Shown here piece by piece: positions 26,718-34,977 of a stretch of 35,185 bases of DNA. The DNA is from Actinomycetes bacterium (GTDB lineage Bacteria > Actinomycetota > Actinomycetes > Streptosporangiales > Streptosporangiaceae). The notes beneath the pieces were generated by a model. That model was not told the DNA's origin. It made no database searches and worked only from the letters and a program-made list of their open reading frames with translations. The DNA lies in contig JAJYUU010000041.1 of NCBI GenBank assembly GCA_021792405.1, positions 1-35,185 on the forward strand, read 5' to 3'. The position numbers and the translations under genes were made by a program. The first letter of the stretch is position 1, and the number at the start of each line of letters is the position of its first letter.

Positions 26718-27703
26718 CCGCGCCGGCCGCCCGCATCGACGCCGGCCTGGCAGCCGAACTGCTGCCGACGCTGCGGGCGTTCGCGATTCCGATGCCTACC
26801 AGGTTCCGCGGCATCACGCTGCGCGAGGGCGCGCTGCTGCGCGGTCCGGCCGGGTGGGGGGAGTTCTCCCCGTTCGCCGAGTACGGCCCGCGCGAGGCCG
26901 CCCGCTGGCTGTCCTGCGCGCTCGAGGCCGCCGCGCACGGCTGGCCCGCGCCGGTTCGCGACAGCGTGCCGGTCAACGTGACAGTGCCCGCCGTAGGCGC
27001 CGAGCACGCCTACAAGATCGTCGCCGAGTCTGGCTGCCGGACCGCCAAGGTCAAGGTCGCCGAGCCCGGCCAGGCCGCCGCTGACGACATCGACCGGGTC
27101 GCCGCTGTCAGGGACGCGCTCGGGCCCGACGGCAAGATCAGGGTGGACGCCAACGGCGGCTGGCCGGTGGAGCAGGCTGAGCGCCAGCTCAAAGCCCTGT
27201 CTGCGGTCGGCCTGGAGTACGCCGAGCAGCCGTGCGCGACGCTGGCCGAAATGGCCCGGCTGCGCCGCCGGGTCGACGTGCCGCTCGCCGCCGACGAGTC
27301 GATCCGCCGCGCTGAGGACCCGCTGAAGGTGCGCGCCGCCGGGGCCGCCGACATCGTGGTGCTGAAGGCACAGCCGCTCGGCGGGGTGCGGTCGGCGCTG
27401 GAGATCGCCGGGCAGTGCGGGCTCCCGGTGGTGGTATCCAGCGCGGTGGACACCTCGGTCGGGCTGGCCGCCGGGGTCGCGCTTGCTGCCGCGCTGCCGG
27501 AACTGCCGTACGCCTGCGGACTGGCCACGATGAGCCTGCTCTCCGGCGACGTGACCACGGACCCGCTCGCGCAGGCGCACGGACAGCTGCCGGTCCGGCC
27601 AGCCGTCGTCGACGAGGAAGCACTGGCGAAGTACGAGGTGGACCCAGCCGGCTGGCGGGACCGGCTGCTCGCCGCGGCGCAGTTCCTGCCCCTGAGGTCG
27701 TGA
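26714..27703 (+). CDS. menC: o-Succinylbenzoate synthase
   Basis: A 329-residue enolase-superfamily dehydratase acting on SHCHC to give o-succinylbenzoate. The catalytic lysines KVKV (Lys112/Lys114) and LKAQPLGG (Lys218), and the metal ligands Asp145 in RVDANGGW, Glu171 in EQP and Asp194 in ADES are all in place. The length is typical of actinobacterial MenC. It is the middle gene of a tightly packed operon, with GTGA overlaps at both ends (26714 and 27700), so synthesis of MenB, MenC and MenD is probably coordinated. Confidence 0.95.
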   Translation: MTAPAARIDAGLAAELLPTLRAFAIPMPTRFRGITLREGALLRGPAGWGEFSPFAEYGPREAARWLSCALEAAAHGWPAPVRDSVPVNVTVPAVGAEHAYKIVAESGCRTAKVKVAEPGQAAADDIDRVAAVRDALGPDGKIRVDANGGWPVEQAERQLKALSAVGLEYAEQPCATLAEMARLRRRVDVPLAADESIRRAEDPLKVRAAGAADIVVLKAQPLGGVRSALEIAGQCGLPVVVSSAVDTSVGLAAGVALAAALPELPYACGLATMSLLSGDVTTDPLAQAHGQLPVRPAVVDEEALAKYEVDPAGWRDRLLAAAQFLPLRS

Positions 27704-29508
27704 CCAGCACTGTGGTCATGAACAATGCCAAGGTCATGCACGATGCCGGGGCCGTGAACCCCTCGACCGCGCTCGCCACCGTGCTGGCGGACGAGTTCAT
27801 CCGGTGCGGCCTTCGCGACGCGGTCATCGCGCCCGGTTCCCGCAGTGCCCCGCTGGCGCTGGCGTTGCATGCCGCCGCCTCTGCGCCGGGCTCGCCGCTG
27901 CGGCTGCACGTGCGGATCGACGAGCGGTCGGCGTCGTTCCTCGCGCTCGGCCTGGCGAAGGCTTCCGGTCGTCCGGCGGTGATCGTCACGACGTCCGGGA
28001 CGGCCGCCGCGCACTGTCACGCCGCGGTGATCGAGGCCGACGAAGCCGGCGTGCCGCTGCTGGTGCTCACCGCTGACCGGCCGCCCGAGCTGCGGGGCAC
28101 CGGCGCGAACCAGACGATTGACCAGCTCAAGCTCTACGGCAGCGCCGTCCGGTGGTACTGCGAGGTCGGCGTGCCGGAGAACCGCCCCGGCCAGGTCGCG
28201 TACTGGCGGTCGCTCGCCTGCCGGGCCTGGTCCTGCGCGGCCGGTAACGGGCTCGCGTTCGCCGGGCCGGTCCACCTGAACCTGGCATTGCGTGAGCCGC
28301 TGGTGCCCGGCCTTGCCGATCCGGCCGTGACCGACGGCCGGTGGTGCGAGCCGCTGGCAGGCCGACCGGACGGTGCAGCCTGGACCCGGTTCGCGGCCGG
28401 ATCGGGTGCCGACGTAGCGCCCGTTCCCGCGCTGATGCTGAACCGGACGCAGCGCGGGATCGTGGTCGCGGGCGACGGGACCGCCGGTCCGGCCGGCCTG
28501 GCGGCGCTCGCCGCGGACGCCGGCTGGCCGCTGCTGGCCGAGCCGTCCTCTGGGGCCCGGCACGGGCCAGCCGCCCTCGGCTCGTATCCCTACCTGCTCG
28601 ACGCGCCGGCCTTCACCCGCGCGCACCAGCCGGACCTGATCATCTCGGCCGGTCGCCCCGGCTTGTCCCGCGGGCAGCTCGCGCTGCTGCGCGGCGCCGC
28701 TGACGCCGGGACACGCCTCGTGGTGCTGAGCCAGGGTCCTGCCCGCTGGTCCGACCCGTCCCGGACGGCCAGCGAGGTCGCCGCGAGCGTGCAGCTGACC
28801 GGGGCGCTCGCCGCGGCCGGACCCGCCGGGCAGCCGGAGTGGCTCGGCTCGTGGCTCGCCGCCGACGCCGCGGCCCGCCGGGCTGCCGACGAGGTGCTGG
28901 CGGCCGACGGCAGCCTCAGCGAGCCGCTGCTGGCCCGCGAGGTGGCCGCCGCGCTGCCGTCCGGCGCGCTGCTCTGGGCCGCTTCCAGCATGCCGGTCAG
29001 GGACCTGGACCGGCACATGGCCGGCCGGCCCGACATCCGGGTGCTCGCCAGCCGGGGCGCCAGCGGGATCGACGGGCTGGTCTCGGCGGCGATCGGCGCG
29101 GCACTCGCGCATCAGGCGGCCGGCGGCGGCCCGGCCGTGGCCCTGCTCGGCGACCTGGCGCTGCTGCATGACGCGCCGGGCCTGCTGCTCGGACCGCTTG
29201 AGGCACGGCCAGACCTGTGCCTGATCGTCGTCAACAACGACGGCGGCGGGATCTTCTCCACGCTGGAGCAAGCAGCGTTCCCGGACGCGTTCGAACGGAT
29301 TTTCGGCACGCCGCACGGCGCCGACCTGCCGGCACTCGCCGCCGCTGCCGGGCTGCCCTACGCCAGGCTCCGCCGCGCCGATGAGCTGCCGGCTCTACTG
29401 GCGGGCAAGGGCCTGCGGCTCGCCGAGGTCCGCACCGACCGGGCCGAGGGCGCCAAGCTGCGGGTGGCGATCGCGGAAGCCTGCGCGGCTGCGATCGGCC
29501 TGGGCTGA
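27700..29508 (+). CDS. menD: SEPHCHC synthase
   Basis: A 602-residue thiamine-diphosphate enzyme joining 2-oxoglutarate to isochorismate, the committing step of classical menaquinone synthesis. APGSRSAPLALAL (45-57) and RIDERSASF with the cofactor-activating Glu75 are present. TSGTAAAHCHAAVIEA and DRPPELRGTGANQTIDQ follow. The ThDP-binding GDLALLHD to NNDGGGIFSTLE segment is at about 483-518. GTG 27700 overlaps the menC stop (GTGA). ATG 27718 and GTG 27754 are alternatives, the last matching how many homologues begin (NPSTALATVL). Residues 7-18 come from a short DNA repeat. Partner genes menA, menG and menH are not in the window. Confidence 0.95.
   Translation: MTSTVVMNNAKVMHDAGAVNPSTALATVLADEFIRCGLRDAVIAPGSRSAPLALALHAAASAPGSPLRLHVRIDERSASFLALGLAKASGRPAVIVTTSGTAAAHCHAAVIEADEAGVPLLVLTADRPPELRGTGANQTIDQLKLYGSAVRWYCEVGVPENRPGQVAYWRSLACRAWSCAAGNGLAFAGPVHLNLALREPLVPGLADPAVTDGRWCEPLAGRPDGAAWTRFAAGSGADVAPVPALMLNRTQRGIVVAGDGTAGPAGLAALAADAGWPLLAEPSSGARHGPAALGSYPYLLDAPAFTRAHQPDLIISAGRPGLSRGQLALLRGAADAGTRLVVLSQGPARWSDPSRTASEVAASVQLTGALAAAGPAGQPEWLGSWLAADAAARRAADEVLAADGSLSEPLLAREVAAALPSGALLWAASSMPVRDLDRHMAGRPDIRVLASRGASGIDGLVSAAIGAALAHQAAGGGPAVALLGDLALLHDAPGLLLGPLEARPDLCLIVVNNDGGGIFSTLEQAAFPDAFERIFGTPHGADLPALAAAAGLPYARLRRADELPALLAGKGLRLAEVRTDRAEGAKLRVAIAEACAAAIGLG
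27714..27749 (+). repeat. 18-bp imperfect tandem repeat at menD 5' end
   Basis: GGTCATGAACAATGCCAA is followed by GGTCATGCACGATGCCGG, giving VMNNAK and VMHDAG. It adds extra Met codons and blurs the true menD start. Confidence 0.7.
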
Positions 29509-29585
29509 CTAGTGCGAGTCGCCAGGGACCAGGCCGAGGTCAACAACGATCTGCTCGCTCGCGCCGCTGCAGGTCAGTTGGCTGA

Positions 29586-29849
29586 GCTGGCAGACTCCAG
29601 CAAGTTCGTGCCGTCCACGTCGAGGCTCTGCTGTCCAGCTTGCCGATCGAGCCCTACAGCCTCGGCGTCGCCCGGGTACACGCCCGGCTCGCCGTTGAGG
29701 CCATGTCGACGGGCACGTCGCGATCTGCCTACGACATGATGATCGCCGCCACGGCTGCCGCGACGAACCGGATCCTGCTGACCACGAACGCCAGCGCGGC
29801 ATGCGGCGAGCTGTCAGGCGTGCAGGCAGAGGTGCTGCCCATCGCCTGA
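29586..29849 (+). pseudogene. VapC-type PIN toxin fragment
   Basis: An open frame without its own start encodes only the C-terminal half of a PIN-domain ribonuclease of the VapC kind. It reads VEALLSSLPIEPYSLGVARV, then the helix with HARLAV, then SAYDMMIAATA (with the third conserved Asp), then ILLTTN and the ending VEVLP-like AEVLPIA. The N-terminal strand with the first catalytic Asp and the middle Glu are missing. An in-frame stop lies at 29583, and no start or antitoxin gene is recognisable in 29512-29606. It is thus a remnant of a toxin-antitoxin module behind menD. The rest of the 29509-29932 gap holds nothing else I can name. Confidence 0.62.
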
Positions 29850-29908
29850 CCGGCTGTTGCGGGTAGTCCTCGCCGGGCCAGCCGGTCTCCAGGCGCGCTG
29901 TTTCGCGG

Positions 29909-29924
29909 GCCGGGCTGACCCGGC
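29909..29924. terminator. Weak hairpin between convergent genes
   Basis: GCCGGG and CCCGGC pair around a CTGA loop, 8 bp beyond the stop of the Mut7-C gene. The stem is only 6 bp, without a T tract, so this is a tentative terminator. Confidence 0.25.
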
Positions 29925-29932
29925 ACCTGAAG

Positions 29933-30664
29933 TTAAGGTTCGCTGCCTGCCCGGCTGGCGGCGCCGCTGGCGCCGTCGACGATTGCCGTCAGCCTGGCCG
30001 CGTGCGCGCCGCGCCAGTACACCTGCCCGCATGCCTGACACTGCGCGAACTCCTGGTAAGTCCGCCGCGTGCCGGGTTCGAGCAGCGGTTCCACGAGCGG
30101 CTTGGCCACCGGCCGGAGCCGCCCGTTGCAACGCGTGCACCGAGTCCATGGCGCGAGCGGAGGAGCGAACCGGTCCAGCACGTCGCGGAGCTGATCGTCG
30201 GGACGAGCGCCGTGCACGAATGCCCCGGCCCACAGCTTCCGGCGGCAGAGCAGACCGCGGTCCTGGGTGAGCAGCACCCGCTTCTCGGCGTTCGCCTGGG
30301 CGATCAGGCGGTCGTCGTCCGCATCGTTGGCGTAGGCGGCATCCACCCCCAGCAGGCGCAGGCGCCGTGCCAGGGCGCCGAGGTGGACATCGAGCAGGAA
30401 GCGCGCGGTGGCCAGCGGCTGCGGGCGCGGTACGGCGCGCACCTGCACGATGTCGCCGCCGCTCGGCCGGTAACGGGCCGTCTCCGGCTGCCCGTTGACC
30501 ACCAGGCCGCCGACTTCGGTGCGGGGTACCCCGAGCGACTCCACGACATGACCGAGCGACGAAACGCCGTCGCAAGCCACCGCAATCCGCTCAGCCCGCC
30601 GGCCGCGCCGGAGGAACATGCGCAATTCGGGCGCGACGGTCACGACCGCCTCGGTTGTGCCCAT
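29933..30664 (-). CDS. Mut7-C RNase-domain protein with ubiquitin-like N-terminus
   Basis: A 243-residue protein. Residues 1-80 look like the ThiS/MoaD-like Mut7-C ubiquitin domain (VVTVAPELRMFLRRGRRAER, then PSGGDIVQV). Residues 87-165 form a PIN-related Mut7-C RNase domain, with Asp92 in FLLDVHLGALARRLRLLG and Asp135 in LLTQDRGLL as probable metal ligands. A zinc ribbon follows (Cys176-x2-Cys179, Cys209-x2-Cys212). This is the standard bacterial arrangement. The presumed activity is RNA cleavage, but the biological target is unknown. It starts 71 bp from, and divergent to, the DUF1810 gene. Confidence 0.88.
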   Translation of the reverse strand: MGTTEAVVTVAPELRMFLRRGRRAERIAVACDGVSSLGHVVESLGVPRTEVGGLVVNGQPETARYRPSGGDIVQVRAVPRPQPLATARFLLDVHLGALARRLRLLGVDAAYANDADDDRLIAQANAEKRVLLTQDRGLLCRRKLWAGAFVHGARPDDQLRDVLDRFAPPLAPWTRCTRCNGRLRPVAKPLVEPLLEPGTRRTYQEFAQCQACGQVYWRGAHAARLTAIVDGASGAASRAGSEP

Positions 30665-30735
30665 CCCGGTACCGTTCCCTGGCCTGGCCGCTGGTCACCG
30701 TCCGGGCCGTTCCCCGGCCGGCGCAGACTTTGACT

Positions 30736-31170
30736 ATGCGACCCGATGAAGACCGGTACAACCTGGGACGCTTCCTCGCCGCTCAGGACGCCGGCCAGAC
30801 CTTTGCGCGGGCAACCGCCGAACTGCGGCAGGGCCGGAAGACAAGCCACTGGATGTGGTTCGTGTTCCCGCAGGCTGCCGGGCTCGGGCACAGCCCGGCA
30901 GCGCAGCTGTACGCCATCGGCTCGCTCGCGGAGGCCCGCGACTACCTCGCGCATCCCGTCCTCGGCCCGCGCCTTGTCGAGTGCGCCGAGATCGTCTGCG
31001 GGATCGAGGGCCGGACCGCTGAGGAGATCTTCGGCCAGGTCGACGCGCTGAAGCTCCGGTCGTCCGCGACGCTGTTCGCGCGCGCCGATCCAGCAGCGCG
31101 GGTATTCCGGCGAGTCCTCGACCGGTACTTCGGCGGCGTCCCCGACCCGGCGACCGAGGCGCTCATCTGA
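30736..31170 (+). CDS. DUF1810-family protein
   Basis: A 144-residue protein with the strongly conserved DUF1810 core: NLGRFLAAQD, ELRQGRKTSHWMWFVFPQ, GLGHSPAAQLYAI, AHPVLGPRLVEC and DALKLRSSATLF. Proteins of this family are about 140-150 residues and of unknown biochemical function. The start is set at ATG 30736, where family members begin. The upstream open frame lacks conservation. No good ribosome site is seen, so the message may be leaderless. It is convergent with menF. Confidence 0.88.
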   Translation: MRPDEDRYNLGRFLAAQDAGQTFARATAELRQGRKTSHWMWFVFPQAAGLGHSPAAQLYAIGSLAEARDYLAHPVLGPRLVECAEIVCGIEGRTAEEIFGQVDALKLRSSATLFARADPAARVFRRVLDRYFGGVPDPATEALI

Positions 31171-31270
31171 CCCCGCCGGACTGTTCAAGCAGGTTCGGTC
31201 AGCGCCGCGTGAGCTCGACATCGGCAATGCCGGACCGCATGCGCACGAACGTCAGGACCAGGACCGCGCG

Positions 31271-32491
31271 CTAGCCCTCGAGGGCACGGCGCATCGGCCG
31301 GAACTTCGTCTCGGTCTCGGCGAGTTCCGATTCCGGCTGTGACCCGGCCACGATCCCGCAGCCGGCGAACAGCCTGGCGCGGTTGCCGTCGATCTCGCCG
31401 CACCGCAGCGCGATGGCCCACTCACCGCTGCCATGCGCGTCCACCCAGCCGACCGGGCCCGAGTACCGGCCCCGGTCCATCCCTTCCAGCTCCCTGATCA
31501 GCTCCATGGCCGCATCCGTGGGGGTGCCGCAGATCGCGGCGGTCGGATGCAGCGAGGCGGCCAGCGCGAGCGCCGACGCGTCCCTGGCGAGCACGCCCGA
31601 CACCGAGGTCGCCAGGTGCTGGTAGTCGGCCATCTGCAGCAGGAAAGGGGCCGGATCCACCCGCAGCTCCGCGCACAGCGGCTCGAGCAGCTCGCGAACC
31701 GAGTCCACGGAATACCGGTGCTCTTCGGCGTTCTTGGCCGATGCCAGCAGCGCGCTGCTCAGTGCGTCGTCGTCGGCTTTGCTGCCGCCGCGGGCCATGG
31801 TGCCGGCCAGTACCAGTGAGCTGACCTCGCGGCCTTCGCGGCGGATGAGCAGTTCCGGGGTCGCGCCGACCAGGCCCGCGCAGGCAAACGTGTAGCAGCC
31901 GGGGGAGCGGGCGGCCAGCCGGTCCAGCAGGACCCTGATGTCGATCGGGGCCGACGCGTGCGCCTGCAGGTCCCTGGCGAGCACGACCTTGCGCAACTCG
32001 CCTGCCCTGATCCGGGTGACCGCCGCACAGACCGCCTGCTCCCACTGCGGTGCGGTCAGGCTGCCGTCGCTCCAGCGCACTTCGGCCGGGCTTGTCCTGG
32101 CCAACGGGCCAACCTCCGGCGCCGGGGCACCCGCGGTGATGCTCGTCTGCCAGCTGACGCCCGACCTGCGGCCGACGACGACAGCCGGAACGATCAGCAC
32201 CGATCCGTCGGATGCCGGGTCGAATGTGAAACTGCCGAATGCAACCGGCCCGCTGCCCGGCACGTTCACCTCGTCGCGCACCGTGGCCGCGTCGAAGAGC
32301 TCGGCCAGCCACTTCTCGCCGGCCGCGAACCGGTCCACTCCCGCCGGGATGGTCAGCCTCGCGGCCTCGCCCCAGCCGACCAGGCCGTCACCCTGGTGAA
32401 TCCAGGCCGAGGCGGCCGGACCCGGCAGCCGGGACAGCAGATCACCGGGATCGGGGATGCTGACTGAATTTACAGTCAGGCCGCCCGGCAT
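31271..32491 (-). CDS. menF: Isochorismate synthase
   Basis: A 406-residue chorismate-utilising enzyme that makes isochorismate. The catalytic Lys168 lies in GELRKVVLARDL and the Glu in GATPELLIRREG. HPTAAICGTP, the DRGRYSGPVGWVDAHGSGEW segment and the C-terminal FAGCGIVAGSQPESELAETE with metal-binding Glu residues follow. A partner salicylate or siderophore gene is not nearby, while menE, menB, menC and menD are, so a menaquinone role is favoured over EntC or DhbC. ATG 32491 is preferred to 32530 because AGGAG lies seven bases upstream. Codons 5-11 form a perfect palindrome, listed separately. Confidence 0.92.
   Translation of the reverse strand: MPGGLTVNSVSIPDPGDLLSRLPGPAASAWIHQGDGLVGWGEAARLTIPAGVDRFAAGEKWLAELFDAATVRDEVNVPGSGPVAFGSFTFDPASDGSVLIVPAVVVGRRSGVSWQTSITAGAPAPEVGPLARTSPAEVRWSDGSLTAPQWEQAVCAAVTRIRAGELRKVVLARDLQAHASAPIDIRVLLDRLAARSPGCYTFACAGLVGATPELLIRREGREVSSLVLAGTMARGGSKADDDALSSALLASAKNAEEHRYSVDSVRELLEPLCAELRVDPAPFLLQMADYQHLATSVSGVLARDASALALAASLHPTAAICGTPTDAAMELIRELEGMDRGRYSGPVGWVDAHGSGEWAIALRCGEIDGNRARLFAGCGIVAGSQPESELAETETKFRPMRRALEG
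32460..32479. promoter_or_regulatory. Perfect 7-bp inverted repeat at menF 5' end
   Basis: CTGACTG and CAGTCAG flank a 6-base AT-rich loop, 12 bases inside the menF coding region. It could be an RNA hairpin near the ribosome site or a protein-binding site. Chance occurrence is possible. Confidence 0.3.
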
Positions 32492-32558
32492 GGCCCGCTC
32501 CTGGCCGTTGCGCTGACATTCCACGGCCATCCACTCTACGTGCGGCAGCCGGCCGACC

Positions 32559-32966
32559 TTACCCTGGGGCGCAGCGCCCCGGGGTTCCGCGCACCGGTAA
32601 GACCGCGCCTGCCAGCAGGAGCCCTAGCCAGGCCAGCAGTACGCCGGCTACCAGGCTGCCGATGACGTTCACCCCTGCCTCCGCCACGGCGCCATCCTCC
32701 AGCAGCCGCAGCGTCTCGTAACCGAAGGTGGAGAACGTCGTCAGGCCGCCGCAAAGACCGGTGCCGAGCAGCGCGAATAGGACGGGCGGCAAGCCCAGGT
32801 GACGCACCGCGCCGAGCAGGAAGCCGAGCACTGCCGAACCGGCCATGTTCACCGCGAACGTTCCCCACGGGAACACCGAGTCGTGCCTGGCCTGGACGAA
32901 CCGGTCAGCCAGGTACCGGGCCGGCGCGCCGATCATGCCGCCAGCCAGCACTGCCAGGATGATCAC
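32559..32966 (-). CDS. crcB: Fluoride channel subunit CrcB/FluC (copy 1)
   Basis: A 135-residue, four-helix membrane protein that exports fluoride. The family motifs are [15 protein letters not shown] (9-23), Asn40 in [11 protein letters not shown], and the phenylalanine-box stretch GLTTFSTF (74-81). The ATG overlaps the DUF190 stop (ATGA, 32963-32966). With the second crcB in the same operon it may form a heterodimer, as described for paired Gram-positive FluC genes. Confidence 0.93.
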   Translation of the reverse strand: MIILAVLAGGMIGAPARYLADRFVQARHDSVFPWGTFAVNMAGSAVLGFLLGAVRHLGLPPVLFALLGTGLCGGLTTFSTFGYETLRLLEDGAVAEAGVNVIGSLVAGVLLAWLGLLLAGAVLPVRGTPGRCAPG

Positions 32967-33388
32967 GACGTGGTGCCGCCCGCTGCTGCGGTGCCGTCGG
33001 CCCGCGGCCCGCCCGCGTAGGTGTGCACCTGCACGTCGTCGACGATCACCAGGCCGCCGGTCACCAGCTCGGCGACCTCCTCAAGGAATGCCTCGGTCCG
33101 CTCGGCGGTGTCGACGATGATGATGGCCAGCGGCAGGTCCTCGCTCAGCGACAGCAGCCGGCTGGTGTGGATCCGGGACGCAGCGCCGAACCCCTCGATG
33201 CCGCGGAACACGCTGGCCCCGGCCAGCCCGCGCTGGTGAGCCCGGTGCACGATCTCGGCGTACAGCGGCTTGTGGTGATACCGATCGGATTCGCCGATGA
33301 AGATCGTGATGCGCCGGGCCGCGCCGTCCAGCATCATCGGGCCGCCCTCAGCTGGCAGCGTCTCATCTGGCACCGCCTCATCTGGCAC
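32963..33388 (-). CDS. DUF190-family protein
   Basis: A 141-residue, PII-like (alpha/beta) protein of DUF190 with [20 protein letters not shown] and [15 protein letters not shown]. The family is often encoded beside crcB, and its role is thought to be regulatory, but no mechanism is established. The start at 33388 has GAGG six bases upstream and overlaps crcB copy 2 by 11 bp. ATG 33337 with GAGGG is an alternative. The first 15 residues are three five-residue units ([15 protein letters not shown]) from a DNA repeat and are probably not structural. Confidence 0.88.
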   Translation of the reverse strand: MPDEAVPDETLPAEGGPMMLDGAARRITIFIGESDRYHHKPLYAEIVHRAHQRGLAGASVFRGIEGFGAASRIHTSRLLSLSEDLPLAIIIVDTAERTEAFLEEVAELVTGGLVIVDDVQVHTYAGGPRADGTAAAGGTTS

Positions 33389-33392
33389 CTCG
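33348..33392. repeat. Three 15-bp tandem repeat units in DUF190 N-terminus
   Basis: CTCATCTGGCACCGC and two variants occur in tandem (33348, 33363, 33378), spanning the DUF190 start and the crcB copy 2 stop. The unit is a multiple of three, so the reading frame is kept. Confidence 0.7.
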
Positions 33393-33851
33393 CTCGCGCC
33401 CGCGGCCGGCGAAGAGTCCCGGCAGCCCGGCAGCTGACCTGGCCGCCTTCATTCCGCACCATACAGCCACCAGCGCGGCCACGATGCTGGTGAGCGCGTA
33501 TGCGTCAGCCAGTGCCTCGGCGTGTCCGGTCAGCAGCGTCAGCACGCCAGCCGCATAGGTCGAGAACGTGGTGTAACCGCCCAGCAGGCCAACCGCCAGC
33601 AAGGGGCGCAGGAATCGCCGTGGCGGCCAGACCTCCAGCAGGTAAACCATGAGCAGCCCAAGGCAGAAGCAGCCGGAGACATTCACTGCGAAGACGCCCC
33701 ACGGGAAGCCGTGCCCGGCAGGGAAGGCCGCCGAGAGCAGGTACCGCGCCACGCTGCCGACGCCGCCACCGGCCGCCACCGCTGCCAGGTCAGCCGCACC
33801 CGGCCCGGAGGCGCGATGCGGCCGTCGGCTCGGCGCCATGCTGGCAAGCAT
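33378..33851 (-). CDS. crcB: Fluoride channel subunit CrcB/FluC (copy 2)
   Basis: A 157-residue, four-helix membrane protein. [13 protein letters not shown] (28-40), Asn57 in FAVNVSGC and GYTTFSTYA (92-100) are the family motifs. The second Phe of the F-box is Tyr here, unlike copy 1, so the two subunits are not redundant. The frame is open to 33920 but that part covers an 11-bp tandem repeat. ATG 33851 is taken, with ATG 33839 also possible. It is the first gene of the crcB-DUF190-crcB operon. Confidence 0.9.
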   Translation of the reverse strand: MLASMAPSRRPHRASGPGAADLAAVAAGGGVGSVARYLLSAAFPAGHGFPWGVFAVNVSGCFCLGLLMVYLLEVWPPRRFLRPLLAVGLLGGYTTFSTYAAGVLTLLTGHAEALADAYALTSIVAALVAVWCGMKAARSAAGLPGLFAGRGRERGAR

Positions 33852-33881
33852 CGAATCCGTTCCTGGCAATCGGTCTCCTCG

Positions 33882-33903
33882 CGTCATCCCGGCGTCATCC
33901 CGG
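33882..33903. repeat. 11-bp perfect tandem duplication upstream of crcB
   Basis: CGTCATCCCGG occurs twice in direct succession in the leader of crcB copy 2. It creates extra in-frame ATG codons and obscures the start. Confidence 0.85.
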
Positions 33904-33982
33904 CAAGCGCCGCGGTGCACCGCTAGCGGCGAAGCGACTCCCCGCCGGCAGTGAAAAGCCTAGACAACCGGGGATGAGCGGC

Positions 33983-34941
33983 TCACAGCAGCGACAGTTG
34001 CACCGGGGCCGGCTGGCCTTCCGCCCGCTGCGGGCCCCGCCCGGCATTCGCTCCGGGAACGCGCCGGGCGCTGGCCGGCGTGGTACGTCCCACGCCGTGC
34101 TTGCGGGCTAGCTCGGCCACTTGCCCGGCAATCTGCCGCTGATAGCTCGCCGGGGCGTACGCGCGCCCGCCGTACAGGTCACGGTAAGCGCCCACCAGTC
34201 CCGGGTGATTGGCTCCCAGCCAGCGCAGGAACCACTGCCTGGCGCCGGGCCGCAGGTGCAGGACGATCGGGCTGACGTGGGTCGCCCCGGCATCGGCGAT
34301 CGCGCGCACGGCGGCATCGAGCTGGCCGGGTGAGTCTGACAGGAACGGCAGCACCGGGCCCATCAGCACCCCGCAGCGCAGGCCGCGCCGGCTGAGGGCG
34401 GCGCAGGCAGCCAGGCGCCGGCCCGGAGCGGGCGTCCCTGGCTCGATAGATCGAGAAAGCGCTTTGTCGACAAAACCTACGGAGAAGTTGAGCCCGACGT
34501 CGGTGACCGCTGCGGCTCGCGCGAGCAGGTCGATATCCCGCAGTATCAGGGTGCCCTTGGTAAGGATCGAGAACGGATTCGCCGCTTCGGCCAGCGCGGC
34601 GACCGCAGCTCCCGGCGCAGCAGGTCCGCCGCGTTGACCTTGACCACGATCTGGCTGTCGAAGTCGTGCCCGGAGTCGAGGTCGAGATAGGTATGGGTGT
34701 TGCGAGCGAAGCAGTAGACGCAGGCGTGGCTGCAGCCCCGGTACGGGTTGACCGTCCAGCGGAATGGCACCCGCGATTCCGGCGGGACCTTGCTGATCAG
34801 GCTCCGGGCGCGTACCTCGTGAAAGGTGATGCCGCGGAAGCCGGGCGTGTCGAACGTCCTGCTGACAACAAGGTCACGGTCGAACAACGCCTGCTGTTCC
34901 CTGGGCCCGTCGTCAGCCAACCGGAGGGAATCCCAGCGCAT
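33983..34941 (-). pseudogene. Radical-SAM protein (Rv2578c-like), frameshifted by internal deletion
   Basis: The first frame (34941 down to about 34591) has MRWDSLRL, TFHEVRARS and the radical-SAM cluster site YRGCSHACVYCFAR, then DLLRRELRSPRW. A second frame resumes at AALAEAANPFSILTKGTL and runs through RGLRCGVLMGPVLPFLSD to 33983. The family normally has about 30 residues between these, including GTNTDPYQ. The loss falls on the 12-mer TCGCCGCGCTGG, in which both frames match the family, as if two copies recombined. The deletion is about 91 bp (3n+1), which fits the frame change. The enzyme class is clear from CxxxCxxC. The function of this family is not established. The product is probably inactive. 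Confidence 0.85.
34591..34602 (-). other. Deletion junction in radical-SAM gene
   Basis: The 12-mer TCGCCGCGCTGG (minus strand) reads SPRW in the upstream frame and the start of (I)AALA in the downstream frame. Both match the family, so a single copy seems to stand for two ancestral copies. This is an inferred junction. Confidence 0.6.
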
Positions 34942-34948
34942 GGACGAG

Positions 34949-34977
34949 ATTATAGAACGGTTATTCGATTTACTCAA
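34949..34977 (-). promoter_or_regulatory. Strong leaderless sigma-70 promoter of the radical-SAM gene
   Basis: On the minus strand TTGAGT (34977-34972) is followed by exactly 17 bp and a perfect TATAAT (34954-34949). The ATG lies 7 bp after the -10, where transcription would start. There is no room for a ribosome site, so the mRNA is leaderless, a common mode in actinobacteria. The site is AT-rich against the GC-rich background. Confidence 0.8.

Noticed and set aside
27010-29316. 768-codon minus-strand frame across menC and menD
   Set aside because: Low-complexity Arg/Gly-rich translation antisense to two well-identified enzymes.
33904-33960. Possible fluoride (crcB) riboswitch upstream of crcB copy 2
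   Set aside because: A GGCG...UUCGCC-like stem can be drawn on the minus strand, but the invariant GAUGG and the downstream pseudoknot bases of the known motif are not convincingly present.
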